From Phlebopus portentosus (taxonomy: Eukaryota; Basidiomycota; Agaricomycetes; Boletales; Boletinellaceae): DNA of 64,000 nucleotides. The stretch is from contig JAYXKI010000016.1 of the NCBI GenBank assembly GCA_037892935.1, positions 372,001-436,000 on the forward strand, written 5' to 3'. A model generated the notes under the pieces. The model ran no database searches. It was not told the origin of the DNA and saw nothing but the letters and a program-made list of their open reading frames with translations. The translations under genes and the position numbers were made by a program. Below, one piece after another: positions 32,981-44,543 of the stretch. Each line of letters opens with the position of its first letter. The first letter of the stretch is position 1.

Positions 32981-34867
32981 GGTATTTTGGGTGGTCTCTC
33001 TATCTGAAGGCGCTGCAGATGTCCGTCCTACTAAGGGAGCTGAATGTGTGAAGAAACCTCCAGAAACGAAGCCTCAAGCTATCAGACTCTAACCACTAAC
33101 CACCTGGCAGGTGCCAAAGACCATCAGAGACATGGGGGAGTGGCCTAGTGATGCCGAGGTATGAAAGGAATGCTCTAGTAGGTCCGCCGGACCGAAGGGG
33201 AGGTCACAGGAGTCCGCCGGAGTAGCGCAATCTCAGTAGGGGGAAGCTAGGAACTGTATATGACGAATATGAGGCGTAACGTGCGGCGAGTAGGTGAAAA
33301 AGACGCCGAGGGGGAATACAATGGAAGGCCTGTGTCGCCGGAGGGCCGCTGAGGTCGAATAGGGGGCCGCCAGGGACGAGGGAGCTCGTACAAATCCGCC
33401 GCAGTAGCGTAAACTGGATAAATGAAAGGTAGGGACTGTATACGACGGATACGAGGCGTAACGTGCAGCGAGTAGGTGAACAAGACGCCGAGGGGGAATA
33501 CAATGGAAGGCCTGTGTCGCCGGAGGGCCGCCGAGGTCGAATAGGGGGCCGCCGGAGATGAGGGAGCGTGTACAAATCCGCCGCGGTAGCGCAAACCGGA
33601 TAAATGAAAGGTAGGGGCCGTCTATGATGAATATAAGGGACAACGTGCGGCGAGTAACTGGAAAAGACGCCGCAGGGGTGTAGGACAGAAGGCCTGTGTC
33701 GCCGGAGGGCCGCCGAGGTCGAATAGAGGCCGCCCGACAGGTACAATGGAGTGCAGCGGACGTTCGGGGGTAGGTTCCCAGTCCTAACTCACACACTAAA
33801 TGTCAGAGGCGCCGAAGGAGAATAGAACGACAAGTCAAGGGTAGTATATAGTCAATGGGGGAGCTCAGTACATGAGGGGGAGCTCAGAGTGAGGGAATCT
33901 CGAACCCTGGCCCTTGTATGCTGTGGAAGCTCTCTGCTATGAATGTGCCTTTTTGTTGTCTGGTCTACTGATGAATATACACTCTATATATACTCTACTG
34001 CTCTCGCCGATGAGTCCTACTGTCTGACAACATCTCCTGAGTCACTGGGCTCACCAAGGGCCACCGCCGGAGCATCTAGGAGTCGCCCAAGAGCTACATC
34101 GCAAGGGGATCATCCAATGGCATGAAATATTGAGTATCTGCAATAAAACGGGCGCCGGCGGAGTCTGGCTTGGCGGCAGTGGTCGGTGGCTTGGCACGCC
34201 ACTGTACCATATGCCTGACTGCCATATATGGTCTAGAGTCGCCCGCCGCTTGGGGGGAGGTCGGGAAACATCGGGGCCGATGTTCGGAGGCTCATATCGC
34301 ATATATGAGATAGAGGGCGCCGGAGCGGCGGATCTGCAACTCGCCGCTCGATCGGCGGCGGATTCGTAAAACTGCGGCCTTTAGTGGCATATGAGCAGGG
34401 ATGATACTAGATAAATCCATAGGCCTTGGGGGACTGCCTGGTAAGTTGTAGGAGGTCTCGGCGAGGGCACCTGAGGACGCCTGAGTGGCCGCCGGACCAA
34501 TCTGAGGCTTGGGGGGCCGCTGCAGGGGTGTCCAAATCCGCCTCGAGGCTGTACGTATGTGGAATCGTAATAACGAAGGCCTATAATGATTGGGGGACAT
34601 CTCCTATGGTGTCTGGTGCTGGGTAGGAGCCTTCGGCGGATGTGTATGGGTGCCAGGGAGCCAGCGGCGGACTCGTCTGGGCTCTTGGAGGGCGCCGCAG
34701 GGGGAAGCGTAGGCTAGAATCTATAGATATGTGCTCGTATGGCCTCTAGAGTGTGGTATGAGTATGCCCTGGTCCTCTGAGGTGTAGGCGGCGAAGGGAT
34801 ATGGTATCTGAAGTAGGGGAGAGCCATAGTATGAGTGTCCTGGCACAGGACTGGCCAGGGCACTACA
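32981..34867. mobile_element. 1.9-kb GC-rich insertion in C5, probably a non-autonomous element
   Basis: C5 coding sequence is interrupted between duplicated GCGCTGT (32974-32980 and 34868-34874). The inserted DNA is unlike its host: rich in CGCCGG and GGCGG, with no transposase frame. If the TGT of the left repeat is counted in, the ends form an imperfect inverted repeat TGTRGTRYYYTGG whose mismatches are all transitions, leaving a 4-bp GCGC duplication. Near the right end the CCAGG(G/A)CA phrase recurs, like subterminal repeats. A 182-bp tandem array fills 33251-33735. Could be a MITE-like DNA transposon or a captured host fragment. Confidence 0.5.
33251..33735. repeat. Tandem array, 182-bp period, about 2.7 units
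   Basis: The anchor GGCCTGTGTCGCCGGAGGGC occurs at 33327, 33509 and 33691, spacing exactly 182. Units share TAACGTGC, GACGCCG and AATCCGCCGC phrases and differ by scattered substitutions. As 182 is not a multiple of three, the long open frames across it on the minus strand are not conserved proteins. Confidence 0.85.
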
Positions 34868-34874
34868 GCGCTGT

Positions 34875-37486
34875 CCAACATAGTCCACATCCCACCAGCC
34901 AGTGGTATGACGTCTAATAGGTCTCCACATTGGATCTGGCCACCAGGGAGAAGCAGGCCTTTGTTTCTTTGAGGCCTGCTCAGATAGCAGTGGTGAAGTA
35001 GTGTGTTCACGCTTTGGTGGATGAGTGGCTGGTGAAGGAGGATGATGTAGGAGACTGTGTGAAGGAGGACTAGGTGATGGATTAGGTGGAGGACTAGGTG
35101 TAGGTGTAGGTGTAGGTGTAGGCATAGGAGGATCTGCTGGATGCATAGGAGCAGGTGGTGGAGGAGGAGCTGGCAGAACATCAATAGCATCCTCTACTCT
35201 CCCCTGTTCTGGCAGGTCTTCTGTCTGTGTAGGCATATTCACCCTCAAGTCAACTGGGTTTCTAGATGTACCAGGGAAGACTCTCTCATCAAATTGAGCA
35301 GAGTCACTAATGACTTCCTTCCTGGTAAGTGGATTCCAGAACAACCAGCCTTTATAGTTAGAGGGATAGCCTAGGAACACACATTTCTGTGTGTGGGACT
35401 GCAGCTGCTTGTGTTGATCTTTCTGCACAAGCACATAAGAGGTGCATCCAAATACACGCAAGTGAGAGACATCTGGCTTTGACTGGAACCAGAGCTCATA
35501 GGGTGTACTGGCAGATACAGCAGAGGTGGGAGAGCGGTTGTGTACATGTACGAATGCTGCCACTGCATCCCACCAGAAGCTAGAAGGCAGGTGTGCTTCA
35601 TTAAGCATAGTAGTAATGCCCTCTGCAAGTGTCCTGTTAGCATGCTCTGCAACACCATTCTGATGAGGTTCATCTCTAATAGTGTGCTGTCTGTGGATGC
35701 CTGCAGTAATACAGAACTGGTCCCATTCCTTAGACACATACTCTCCACCTTTATCATCACGAGTGGCTTTGATCTTCACTCCTAACTGGTTCTCTGCATA
35801 GGCCTTAAATTGCTTGAAGGCAGCAAATGCATCACTCTTCTTCTTCAATGGGAGAACAGCCCAGTAGCGGCTGTAATCATCAATGAAGGTGATCCAATAT
35901 TTAAAGCCATGTCTAGATTGAACAGGCAATGGACCATGAACATCAGAGTGAACCAATTGGAGGAGACCAGAAGCTCTGTGAGATGCAAGTTTGGAGACAT
36001 TAGACCTGTGCTGCTTGCCAGCAATGCAAGGTTCACAGATAGGATCTGGAGTGCTCTTGGATTTGACAACCATTCCTTTGACTAGCTCCTCAGTCATCAA
36101 CCTGTTTACATCACCATGATTGAGATGTGCAAAGCGCCTGTGCCAAAGTGTAGTGTCAAGTGGACAGGTGCTGGTGAATGCAGCATAAGCAATGGTAGGG
36201 ACAATATGGCCATTGAGAGTTGCTGCATTGTAAGAGGTGATGTTTGCAGTGAAAAGAACTGTTCCATGACGATGGAAAAGCATCTTGTTATGGTGAATAG
36301 TGACAACATATGATTTGGAACGAGTCAAATACAGGACTGAGAGGAGATTGTTTCTGAGATCAGGAACATGAAGTACACGCTCAAATTCAAGTAACTGTCC
36401 AGGTTTGCCACCAACTACAGGCTGAAAGCACACTGTGCTAATGCCAACTGAATAAATAACTTGGTTGTTGGCTAAACGAATAGGGGTGTGATTTGTTGAG
36501 TATTTGGTGAACCAATGACGATGTGGAGTCATGTGGCAAGTGGCACCTGTGTCAGCAATCCAGTCAGTTTCTGCATCTGGGATAAGAGATGAATGGGGAT
36601 TGGTATAGTCAAGAGCACTTGCATTGCCAGCAAATTCAGCAGATTCAGCAGATTCATCTTGTTGAGCAACATGGGCCTTTTGGCCCTTCCTGCCCTTCCT
36701 CCTCTTCTCTTCCCTGTTCTTCTTAGCCCTGACATGTGCATCCTTAGAAGCTGCCTGCTTCATATAGCAGTTCTCCTCTGTGTGCTTAGAAATACCACAG
36801 AAGGTGCAAGTAACACCTTGAGAGGAGATAGGCTTTACAGCACTACTAGTGGATGTGAACATGGCCTGGGGCTGAAGCTGAATGCGCTCTTGACGGTTCT
36901 GCTGCTCTTGGGTAAATGCCTCCTTAAGGTTATTCCACTTGAATTCCTTCATAAGGAGCACTGCAGAGCGAAAAGAAGCATAGTCCTTAGGAAGAGCACG
37001 AATCAGACATGCACATGCAAGCTCATTCTCAAACTCCTCAAGTTTGAGGGTGCTAGAACGAGTGCTTCTGATCTTGTGCAGTGCTAGCTCAACCCTGCTC
37101 ACCAGATTAGTGAGGGACTCATCTTCCTTCTTGGTGATGTTGAAGAACTCATCATAGGCATTAAAGCGCGCAGCTGGGTTGTCCTGCTCATTGATCTTCT
37201 GAAGCTCAGTCCACATCTTGACTGGATCATCCATGTAGTCCTGCACCATAACCTGCATGCTATGCTCAATTCTCTGATAGATCAGGCCTGCAGCTTGCTC
37301 AGCCTTCTCTTCCTAGAGCTGGACAGCCTCTGCTGGAGCACTAAGCTTAGCTTCCTGACCAGAGGTCAGGTGCCACAACTTCTTGACTTGAAGTGCAGCA
37401 CGCATATCATGCTTCCAGACAGAGTAATTGCTGTCATTGAGCTTGGTGATAGTGGATAGTGTCTCAGAGGTGACAGGATCAGACAT
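34875..37486 (-). pseudogene. C5 copia gag-pol, N-terminal part, TAG at codon 58
   Basis: Minus strand from ATG 37486. Gag, CCHC knuckle, protease A-D-T-G-A, and integrase, where H-N-G-V-A-E-H replaces E-R as in C4. TAG at 37313-37315 replaces Trp codon 58 of gag. The frame then runs to the 1.9-kb insertion. Shared changes with C4 (integrase Arg to His, extra CCTACA unit, RT Trp stop) show that C4 and C5 are close sisters. Confidence 0.93.
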
Positions 37487-38672
37487 GATAGTTGAAATGA
37501 GGTGTGGATGAGAGTGGACAGATGATGCTTAGAAGAAATAAGCAGTAAGAGAGCAATGAGGGAGAGAGCGCTAACAAATTTATGCCTGGAGGTGACAGAT
37601 CAATGCCAACCAGTGCAGTCTTCTACAGTCACTGAAGTATACACAGATTTGCCACAAGACAGTGCTGGTCTGTTGGTCTGCTAAGACCCCGCAGGCACCG
37701 CTAACTGAGAGAGGCTCTAGGCTTAAGTAGACACTCAAAGAATGACTACAACCAGCGAACTAAGGCCGGGCAGGCAAGCTTCACAGTCTGTAGGCTAGGC
37801 TGATCCAACAACAGTGATGGAGCCACACACCAATTAACACCAGAGCTGCTAGACACAAAATGCAGCACAGAGAGGGAACAGACAGGCGGAACGGTGCGCA
37901 AATTGGCATGCAGATAGAGGACGACGAGCGGAATCGAACGGTGCAAAGAGCACGCGGATCGGATCAGCGGATCGGCAGCAATCGACGATTTCGGTCGGCA
38001 CAAGAATAGCCCACAGCGCAGTTAAACCGCGGCCGCTCAGGCTGAAACTTGGTGGAAGTATGCACAGGTATGGGAGCCGTATGCACACCAAAAGGCGTCC
38101 AGATCGGATCAGCGGTTGCCGAGAAAATCGAAAGTTGCCAAAATAGAGTGCAAAACAAAGATCCTTCAATAAGTCGGCGAGTTCTTGACCGATTTGGCTG
38201 AAACTTCGCGACAGGGGACGCGGAAATAGGCCAAATAGACGTGCCAAATTTCGTGAGAAACGGATCAGCGGTTCACCCGGGATAGGCAATGCAACTTCGA
38301 AAATAGCCAAAAGTGATAGGGCTATAGTGGTGTCAAATCGCAACGGATCAGGCTGAAACTCGGCAGGACAGTAGGCCTATATGGGCCAAGTAAATGTGTC
38401 AAAGGGTGTCGAAAACGGCTGGATGGTTGTGGAGCAATCAAGCGGCGGAGTTTTGGGGAGATTTAGCACTAATAAAGGCCAAAGAAGAAGGCAGAGGGCT
38501 CTGGGACTGTGGAAACTGCACAGAAGGGTGCAGAGGATGATGGGAACACTAGGAACACACCAAAAGGCCAGTCCAGAACATCAAAAGCTTCTCTGACAAC
38601 AGCAGCAGCTCTCCAAACCCAAAAACTCAAAAATGCGGCAGTGCAGACAGCTAGAGCTCAAGGCTCATAATC
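37487..38672 (-). other. C5 leader and mutated primer-binding site
   Basis: Leader as in other copies with ~155-bp units. The primer site at 38662-38672 reads GATTATGAGCC, one G-to-A change. Confidence 0.8.
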
Positions 38673-38860
38673 TGTTAGATCATACAAATCCAGCAAGGGA
38701 CCACTGAGTCCAGTGGTGAGTACACTTGATGTATATCAGCAGTCTAACTACATACCTGAGTCCAGTGGTGAGTACACTTGATGTATATCAGCAGTCTAAC
38801 TACATACCTGAGTCCAGTGGTGAGTACACTTGATGTAGAGTACTCACCAATGGACTGTGC
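38673..38860 (-). repeat. C5 5' LTR, truncated, with an extra internal repeat unit
   Basis: Starts with the LTR end (TGTTAGATCA in this orientation) but stops at GGACTGTGC, losing the last ~110 bases of this orientation. The ~53-bp unit containing CAGTCTAACTACATACCTGA occurs one extra time compared with other LTRs. Followed by GAATG. Confidence 0.85.
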
Positions 38861-39676
38861 GAATGAGCCAAATCGAATGGTGCAAAGAGCATGTAGATCA
38901 AATCAGTGAATTAGTAACAATTGACAATTTCTATTGGCACAAGAACAGCTCACAGTGCAGTTAAACTGCAGCCGATGAAGCTGAAACTTGGTAGAAGTAT
39001 GCACAGGTATAGGAGCCATATGCACACCAAAGGGCGTCCGGATCGAATAAGCGGTTGCTAAGAAAATTGAAAGTTGCTAAAATAGAGTACAAAATAAAGA
39101 TCCTTCAATAAGTCGGCAAGTTCTCGACCAATTTGTCTGAAACTTCACGACAGAGGACAGAAAAATAGGCCAAATAAATGTGCCAAATTTCGTGAGAAGC
39201 AGATCTGCAGTTCACCCGGAATAGGCAATGCAACTTTAAAAATAGCTAAAAGTGATAGGGCTATATCAGTGTCAAATTGCGACAGATCAGGCTGAATCTT
39301 GGCAGGACAGTAGGCCTATATGGGCCAAGTAAATGTGCTAAAGGGCATTGAAAACAGCTAAATAGTTGTAGAGCAATCTACAGCACAAAAGAGTGCAGAA
39401 GATGATAGGAATACTAGGAACATACTAAAAGGCCAGTCCAGAACACCAAAAGCTTCTCTGACAATAGCAGCAGCTCTCCAAACCTAAAAACTTAAAAATG
39501 TAGCAGTGCAGACAGCTAGAACTCAAGGCTCATAATCTGTTAGATCACACAAATCCAGCAAGGGACTACTGAGTCCAGTAGTGAGTACATTTGATGTAGA
39601 GTACTCACCAATGGACTGTGCCACTTTTATAGAAGATTATATAAGCATCACATGATCAAGAAAGTGGACATAAGGT
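38861..39676 (-). pseudogene. C-old continued: decayed leader and truncated 5' LTR
   Basis: Resumes the leader of C-old after the GAATG repeat. Nearly every CpG of the young leader is TpG or CpA here. The LTR occupies 39538-39676, lacks one internal repeat unit and is cut at GGACATAAGG, missing its last ~60 bp. The primer site region is changed to CATAATC. Confidence 0.85.
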
Positions 39677-40159
39677 AGGTGAAAGTTATACTCAACAAGC
39701 TGTGACATGGCACATGCCTAACCTTACCTTCCTTTCTCAGCTCACGGAATGATGCTGAAATTCTGACAACACATACCCTCAAAATCAAAATTAGCAACCA
39801 TAAAAATGTGTGAAATGTAAATAGCTGCAGATTGTTGGCTTTTTTTTTTTAAATATGAAAAAGTGATAGCAGAATTTTTAGAAAAAACCTATTTGTATAA
39901 AATGGCTCAGAATTTACTCTTCTGCCTTCTGGCAAAGTTTGCAAAAATTACCCTGTAATTTTGGCCAGGGTCTATATTATTAATATCTCATTGTGGGCTC
40001 CAACAATAGATAGTACCATACCTAAATACCTAATCATAGGTCATCTCTCCAACATATTGAAAGTGAGATGCAATAACTTTAAAGCTGTGAAAAAGAAGGA
40101 GAATGTAAGCCCATGATCCTATTGAGCTTGAAAAATTTAATCAAATTACTCTATAATGC
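39677..40159. other. AT-rich unassigned DNA
   Basis: No open frame or repeat that I recognise. A T10 run lies near 39841. Possibly the 5' part or intron sequence of the remnant that follows. Confidence 0.3.
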
Positions 40160-40533
40160 CAGGTGATTGAGTTGCTTTCAGATTTAGATTCAGTCATCTC
40201 GGACACAACTGTCCATTCTATTGAAACTGTTTCAACCAACAGCCAAAATGAAATTGACAGTAATGCTGAGGCAGATCTTGATGGACCGGAAACTGGCCTT
40301 ATCAATATTGATGCTGCCTAACACCTTCTTCAGAAGCTGGCAGAGAGCATTCAGGCTTGGTACAAGCAGTTGAAGAAACATTGTTATCCCATCATATATA
40401 CTGGACTCAGTGCACACACCTAACGCCGACATTAGGCAGCAGCCAAAAAGAATGAGGCAAATCTTCAGCAGAAAGGCTACACAGATATTTGTCAGTTCTT
40501 CAAGTCTCCAGTCCAATCTTCAAAAGAGTCTAG
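40160..40533 (+). pseudogene. Remnant ORF resembling DNA-transposon-associated basidiomycete proteins
   Basis: Frame 2 reads an acidic Ser/Thr/Asn-rich stretch, then A-W-Y-K-Q-L-K-K-H-C and A-K-K-N-E-A-N-L ... K-G-Y ... I-C-Q-F-F-K. This resembles the small basic motif (S-x-R-T-x-R-R ... K-G ... F-F) seen near the start of many basidiomycete transposase-like proteins, an impression from memory. It has a TAA near 40319-40321 and further stops after it, at positions where Arg or Gln would fit. The LTR of G2 starts at 40534 inside this frame, so its 3' part should lie beyond the window. Confidence 0.3.
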
Positions 40534-41203
40534 TGTAAGGACTTGAACATTTTCCTTCTATTTTCTTACATCTTCTATTTTAATTTTCTTTTCTTTTCTT
40601 TTCTTTTCTTATTATTAACAATTGCTCATCCATTTACTGGAACCTTCCGTCAGGTTCCACAATGCTCACTAATCACCCTATTCTTTCATCATATGACTTT
40701 CCATTAGAGTAGACCTTTCTCATACTTGAAGTCTATATAAGTAGATAGTTTGACTCATTTGTTTCCTTGTCTTTCTATTCTACTTACCTTCACTTCAACA
40801 TAGGTATTTACTCTTATATTATTAGTTTACTGAATTCTACTTACCTTCACTTCAACATAGCATTTGATGGTCTAGACTTAAGTTCTATCTTAGCTGTCTT
40901 GACCAGAGCGACGTGCTTGGGATTATCTCATCCACACTTATTTGTTGTTGTATTGGCCTGCCTCGACTCAGCCTTTGAGCCATCCACCTAACATAATAGA
41001 AAGACCTACCTTTGGCTCACACCCAATTCTGTTGTCATTGAGCGCTCGCTTGTGACGTGTCCCCTGAAGTATATCTTTGAAGGACGACATTGAATGAAAC
41101 CCGGTTTCTACCGTGCAGACAACAAACCCCTATCTTGCTCTGTCAAAGTTTGATTGACTCCAACGTGTTCTGATAGTACCCAAAATATCATCCAATCATA
41201 CCA
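40534..41203 (+). repeat. Probable 5' LTR of G2
   Basis: Starts TGTAAGGACTTG, like the solo LTR at 49767 (TGTAAGGGTCAC). Both then have a CT-rich tract and a CTTGAAG...TATAT promoter block; here TATATAAG is at 40734-40741. A (TTTTC)n run is at 40584-40610. A 27-bp direct duplication lies at 40777-40803 and 40834-40860. The end is placed at CCA before TTGTGGCGCTTC, a plausible primer site, but this is uncertain because the 3' LTR is outside the window. Confidence 0.45.
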
Positions 41204-41462
41204 TTGTGGCGCTTCAAATCACACTTCTTTAGAACTAGCACTAAACCTTCTTGTGGGTGACACATAGAGTCCAGTTGTCAACCAGTATCTCATTCATCAT
41301 CTACCTTAGAACCTTTCATTTAGTCATCAATTTCAAAGACAAGCTGGTTATCTGAAGTCGGTCCCATTCGAACAACATCTCGATCCTCCATTCCACCCCC
41401 AGCCTATCAAGGTGGAGCTAACTGATGACCAATGAGCAGCTCTTCCAACAAACTCTAGGTAG
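41204..41462 (+). other. G2 leader
   Basis: Primer-site candidate TGGCGCTTC at 41207, then ~250 bp without a supported gene before the gag frame opens. Confidence 0.35.
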
Positions 41463-42690
41463 AGCACTTTGCGAGGACACTACATCATCAAATCAGGGGA
41501 TCAAGTCTTTGATGCTTGGTGGGACAAAACCGCAAAGAAGTGGTACTCTCAGAGGGGAGAGAAGTCCCTCTACTGGAGAGCAAAATGAGAAGATGATGTA
41601 GACAAACCTATGCCTCCTACCCCAATGCAACCAACAATGTCCTTGTCAGGGCCATCAACCTCAACTGCTTCAGCATTGGCCCCCCCTGTCGAACCTTCTC
41701 TGTCATTTGGCAAATTCCGAGAACCAGTGCTGCTCATACTGAGTGAAGAAGATAAAGAAGAAGAGGAAGAATATGAGATGTCATTGTTGAAGGAAGCCAT
41801 GACCAACCTTGCGACGGCTGTTGCACTAGCGCTCCAAGCTGTAGGTGAAGGTGCAAACCAAGAATCAAAAAAGTTGAATAAGGTCCACATCGCCAAACTG
41901 AGAGATTTTGATGGCAAATACAATTATGTGGACTTCAAGCGAGAGTTGCATCTTTACATCTATATGTCGGAAGCAGAGTTCAGGATGAACAAAAGTAAGA
42001 TTCTGTTCGCATTGTTGTATATGAAGAGCAGTGCTGCAGCTTGCTGGGCAGAAAGTTACACCAGTGGAGCAGTTGACGAGGATAGCAACTTGACATTCAA
42101 AAATGGCTGAGATGCATTCTTGAAGAAGCTCGACACATCATTTAATGACCCCACCAGATCTCAGAAAGCTTTCAAACAACTAGATGCAATGTACCAAGGA
42201 GACCTCAACACCGATGAGTTCTTCAACAAGTTTGATATCTGCTGAGTGGACATTAGACTAGCGACAGAGGTGCATGATGAGTGGCTGATGAGTTGCCTTA
42301 AGAGGGTGCTGAACCCAAAGGTCATCAAAGGCATCATGCAGTTACCCAATGAACAGACAATGTACAAAGAATTCAAAAGGGCTGCCATCAAGGTAGATAG
42401 AGTCGAGCGTCAAATCAGGGACCTGATGGCCGAACATCAACAAAAGGCAATAAGCTCAATGGCGATAAAGCCAGCTCCACCTCTGCTGCTAAGACATTCC
42501 ATGCAGCCTCAACAGGCAGCTCGTCCCTTCGTACCACCTTCTCAGGATCATTATGATGCGACAGGAGTGACATGTGGAGGATTAGGCCAACCAATAGACA
42601 TCATGATGAATCAGGCGCGATGCACACACACTTGTTACAAGTGTGGCCAAGTAGGTCACTACATTTGAGAATGCCCATGAGGTTGAAAAG
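41463..42690 (+). pseudogene. G2 gag, decayed
   Basis: One frame (frame 3) holds a Ty3/gypsy gag: a retrotransposon-gag domain (about 41880-42400; L-R-D-F-D-G-K-Y-N-Y-V-D-F) and a CCHC knuckle C-Y-K-C-G-Q-V-G-H-Y-I-stop-E-C near 42630-42670. In-frame TGA at 41586 and 42108-42110 and two later TGAs, including one inside the knuckle, with no frameshift until the end. An acidic run (E-E-D-K-E-E-E-E-E) lies before the domain. Stops fit CGA-to-TGA or TGG-to-TGA. Confidence 0.8.
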
Positions 42691-42865
42691 CAATATGTGC
42701 CATCATCACGGCCTTTGTTCCAGAAAACAGAGAAGCGCTCCTCAAAGAGCTCAGCCAGGCGAAGGAATCCTCCTTTGAAGAGATTGATGTATGAGCAGTG
42801 CCCGCTGAGCTGGAAGAACTAGTGGAAGGCAAGGGTTTTTCAGAAGACTAGGCGTAGACGTCAGA

Positions 42866-44543
42866 ATGACTGGTCAGTCTCCTAAAGGACTCTTTTCGTT
42901 GGACTTGTTAAAATATAATTGTCCTGTTGTACAATACCAAGATGCAAATATCAGAGATGGTTTCATCCTTCGAGAGATCCTTACTGATATGCTGCCAGAT
43001 GAATCTAAAGATGATGATGATGACTTCAAAGTCTATGAAGATTTGTTTGTCAGAAGAGCAGATGTGCAAGCAGGTGAGTTGAGAGAGGAAGAGCAGATTC
43101 AAACCGCTATAAAAAATGAGGTTGTGGCAGAAGAACCTTACCATGAGAACATTATTGCTTGGGCAAACATTACCGAAGCAGTGTGGGATGTAGTTGGCAG
43201 ATGCATGGCTGAGGTATGGCACGAAGGCATAGAGGATGCAGAACAGTTCATCAGGAGGGCAGGTGGTAAAGAACTAGATGCCTTCATCAGCATCATTCAT
43301 CCTAAGGTCACTGGAGATGATGAAGTCAATCTGTTGAATCCTGGACTTGAGAACAAGAACTTCATTGATGCTCATGCTTTAATCAATTCAGGATGTACAG
43401 GTTCATACATCGATGAAGGTTTTGTTAAGCGATACAGTTTCCTAACTGAAGATATATCCAACCTAGGCCAGTCTTCAATGCTGATAGTACTAGCAATGAA
43501 AGTGGACTAATCAAGGAGTACGTTGTGGTACAGATGTTCTTTGGCAAGCATGAGGAGGAGATCCAATTGGCAGTCACGTCTTTGGTGTAAGTAACATTTT
43601 CCTTGGTCATGACTGGTTACAGAAACATAACTCAGAGATCGACTGGAAGATTGGGTCCATCAAGTTTACACGTTGTCCAGATGAATGCAATTTGATGTTG
43701 ATAAAGAAAGAGATAGACGATGAGTATGAGGAATGTGAGGATGAAGAAAGCAGCAAAGTGGCCTGCCTTACCTGGAAGAGTATACTGACATCTTTAGTGA
43801 GGAATTGTTCGAACATTTACTGAATCATCGAACGTGAGACCACGCTATTGACTTGAAACCGGACTTCAAACCTAGCGACTGCAAGGTTTACTTATTATCA
43901 CCAAAAGAATAAGAGGCAATGAAGGAGTTCATTGAGGAAAACCTAGCATCAGGATGTATCTGACAGTTGAAATCTCCAATGGCGTCACCATTCTTTTTTA
44001 TCAAGAAAGAAAATGAGAGCTTGTGAGCAATCTAAGACTACCGAAAGCTCAACAAAGAAATGGTCAAGAACAAGTATCTGTTGCCATTGATAAATGAGCT
44101 CATCAACAAGGTCAAGGATGCAAAATATATCACGAAGCTTGATGTTCACTGGGGATACTACAACATTCAGATTCGTGGGGGTGATAAGTGGAAGGCGGCT
44201 TTCAGGACAAACTTAGACTTATTCAAACCAACAGTCATGTTCTTCAGACTATGCAATGCACCAGCAACTTTCCAAGGTTTTATGAATGACATTTTTTGAG
44301 AATTGATCCATGAAGGTATCGTTATCATTTACCTCAATGACATCCTTATCTTCTTGAATGACCTGGAAGAACATCAAAAGTGGACCAAGTGAGTTTTTGA
44401 GATTCTACATCAGAATGGACTTTTCCTGAAGCTGCAGAAGTGCAAGTTTGAGGTTGACACAGTTAAATACCTCAGACACATCATTGGCAATAGCGAGGTT
44501 CAAATGGACCCCAAGAAAACAGCAGCGGTACAGGACTGGCCGG
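42866..44543 (+). pseudogene. G2 pol, first part (protease, reverse transcriptase), catalytic Asp lost
   Basis: Protease motif reads A-L-I-N-S-G-C-T-G-S (Asp to Asn), followed by a frame change near 43500 and the L-G-H-D-W-L-Q-K-H-N segment. RT follows from about 43770 (S-E-E-L-F ... Y-R-K-L-N ... I-T-K-L-D-V ... F-R-L-C-N-A-P-A-T-F-Q). The catalytic box reads Y-L-N-D instead of Y-L-D-D. There are many stops. It ends in D-W-P-V at the G3a insertion and continues at 56971. Confidence 0.9.

Noticed and set aside
33251..33735. CRISPR-like or other spaced repeat
   Set aside because: Units are contiguous 182-bp repeats with no spacers, in a eukaryotic retrotransposon context.
33204..33796. Three overlapping minus-strand frames of 115-187 codons
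   Set aside because: They lie on the 182-bp repeat, whose period shifts the frame each unit; all give the same low-complexity Arg/Pro/Ser text.
32978..34867. CACTA-type (EnSpm) transposon because of GGCACTACA at the right end
   Set aside because: The orientation is wrong: a CACTA element should end with GTAGTG on the right, and no transposase is present.
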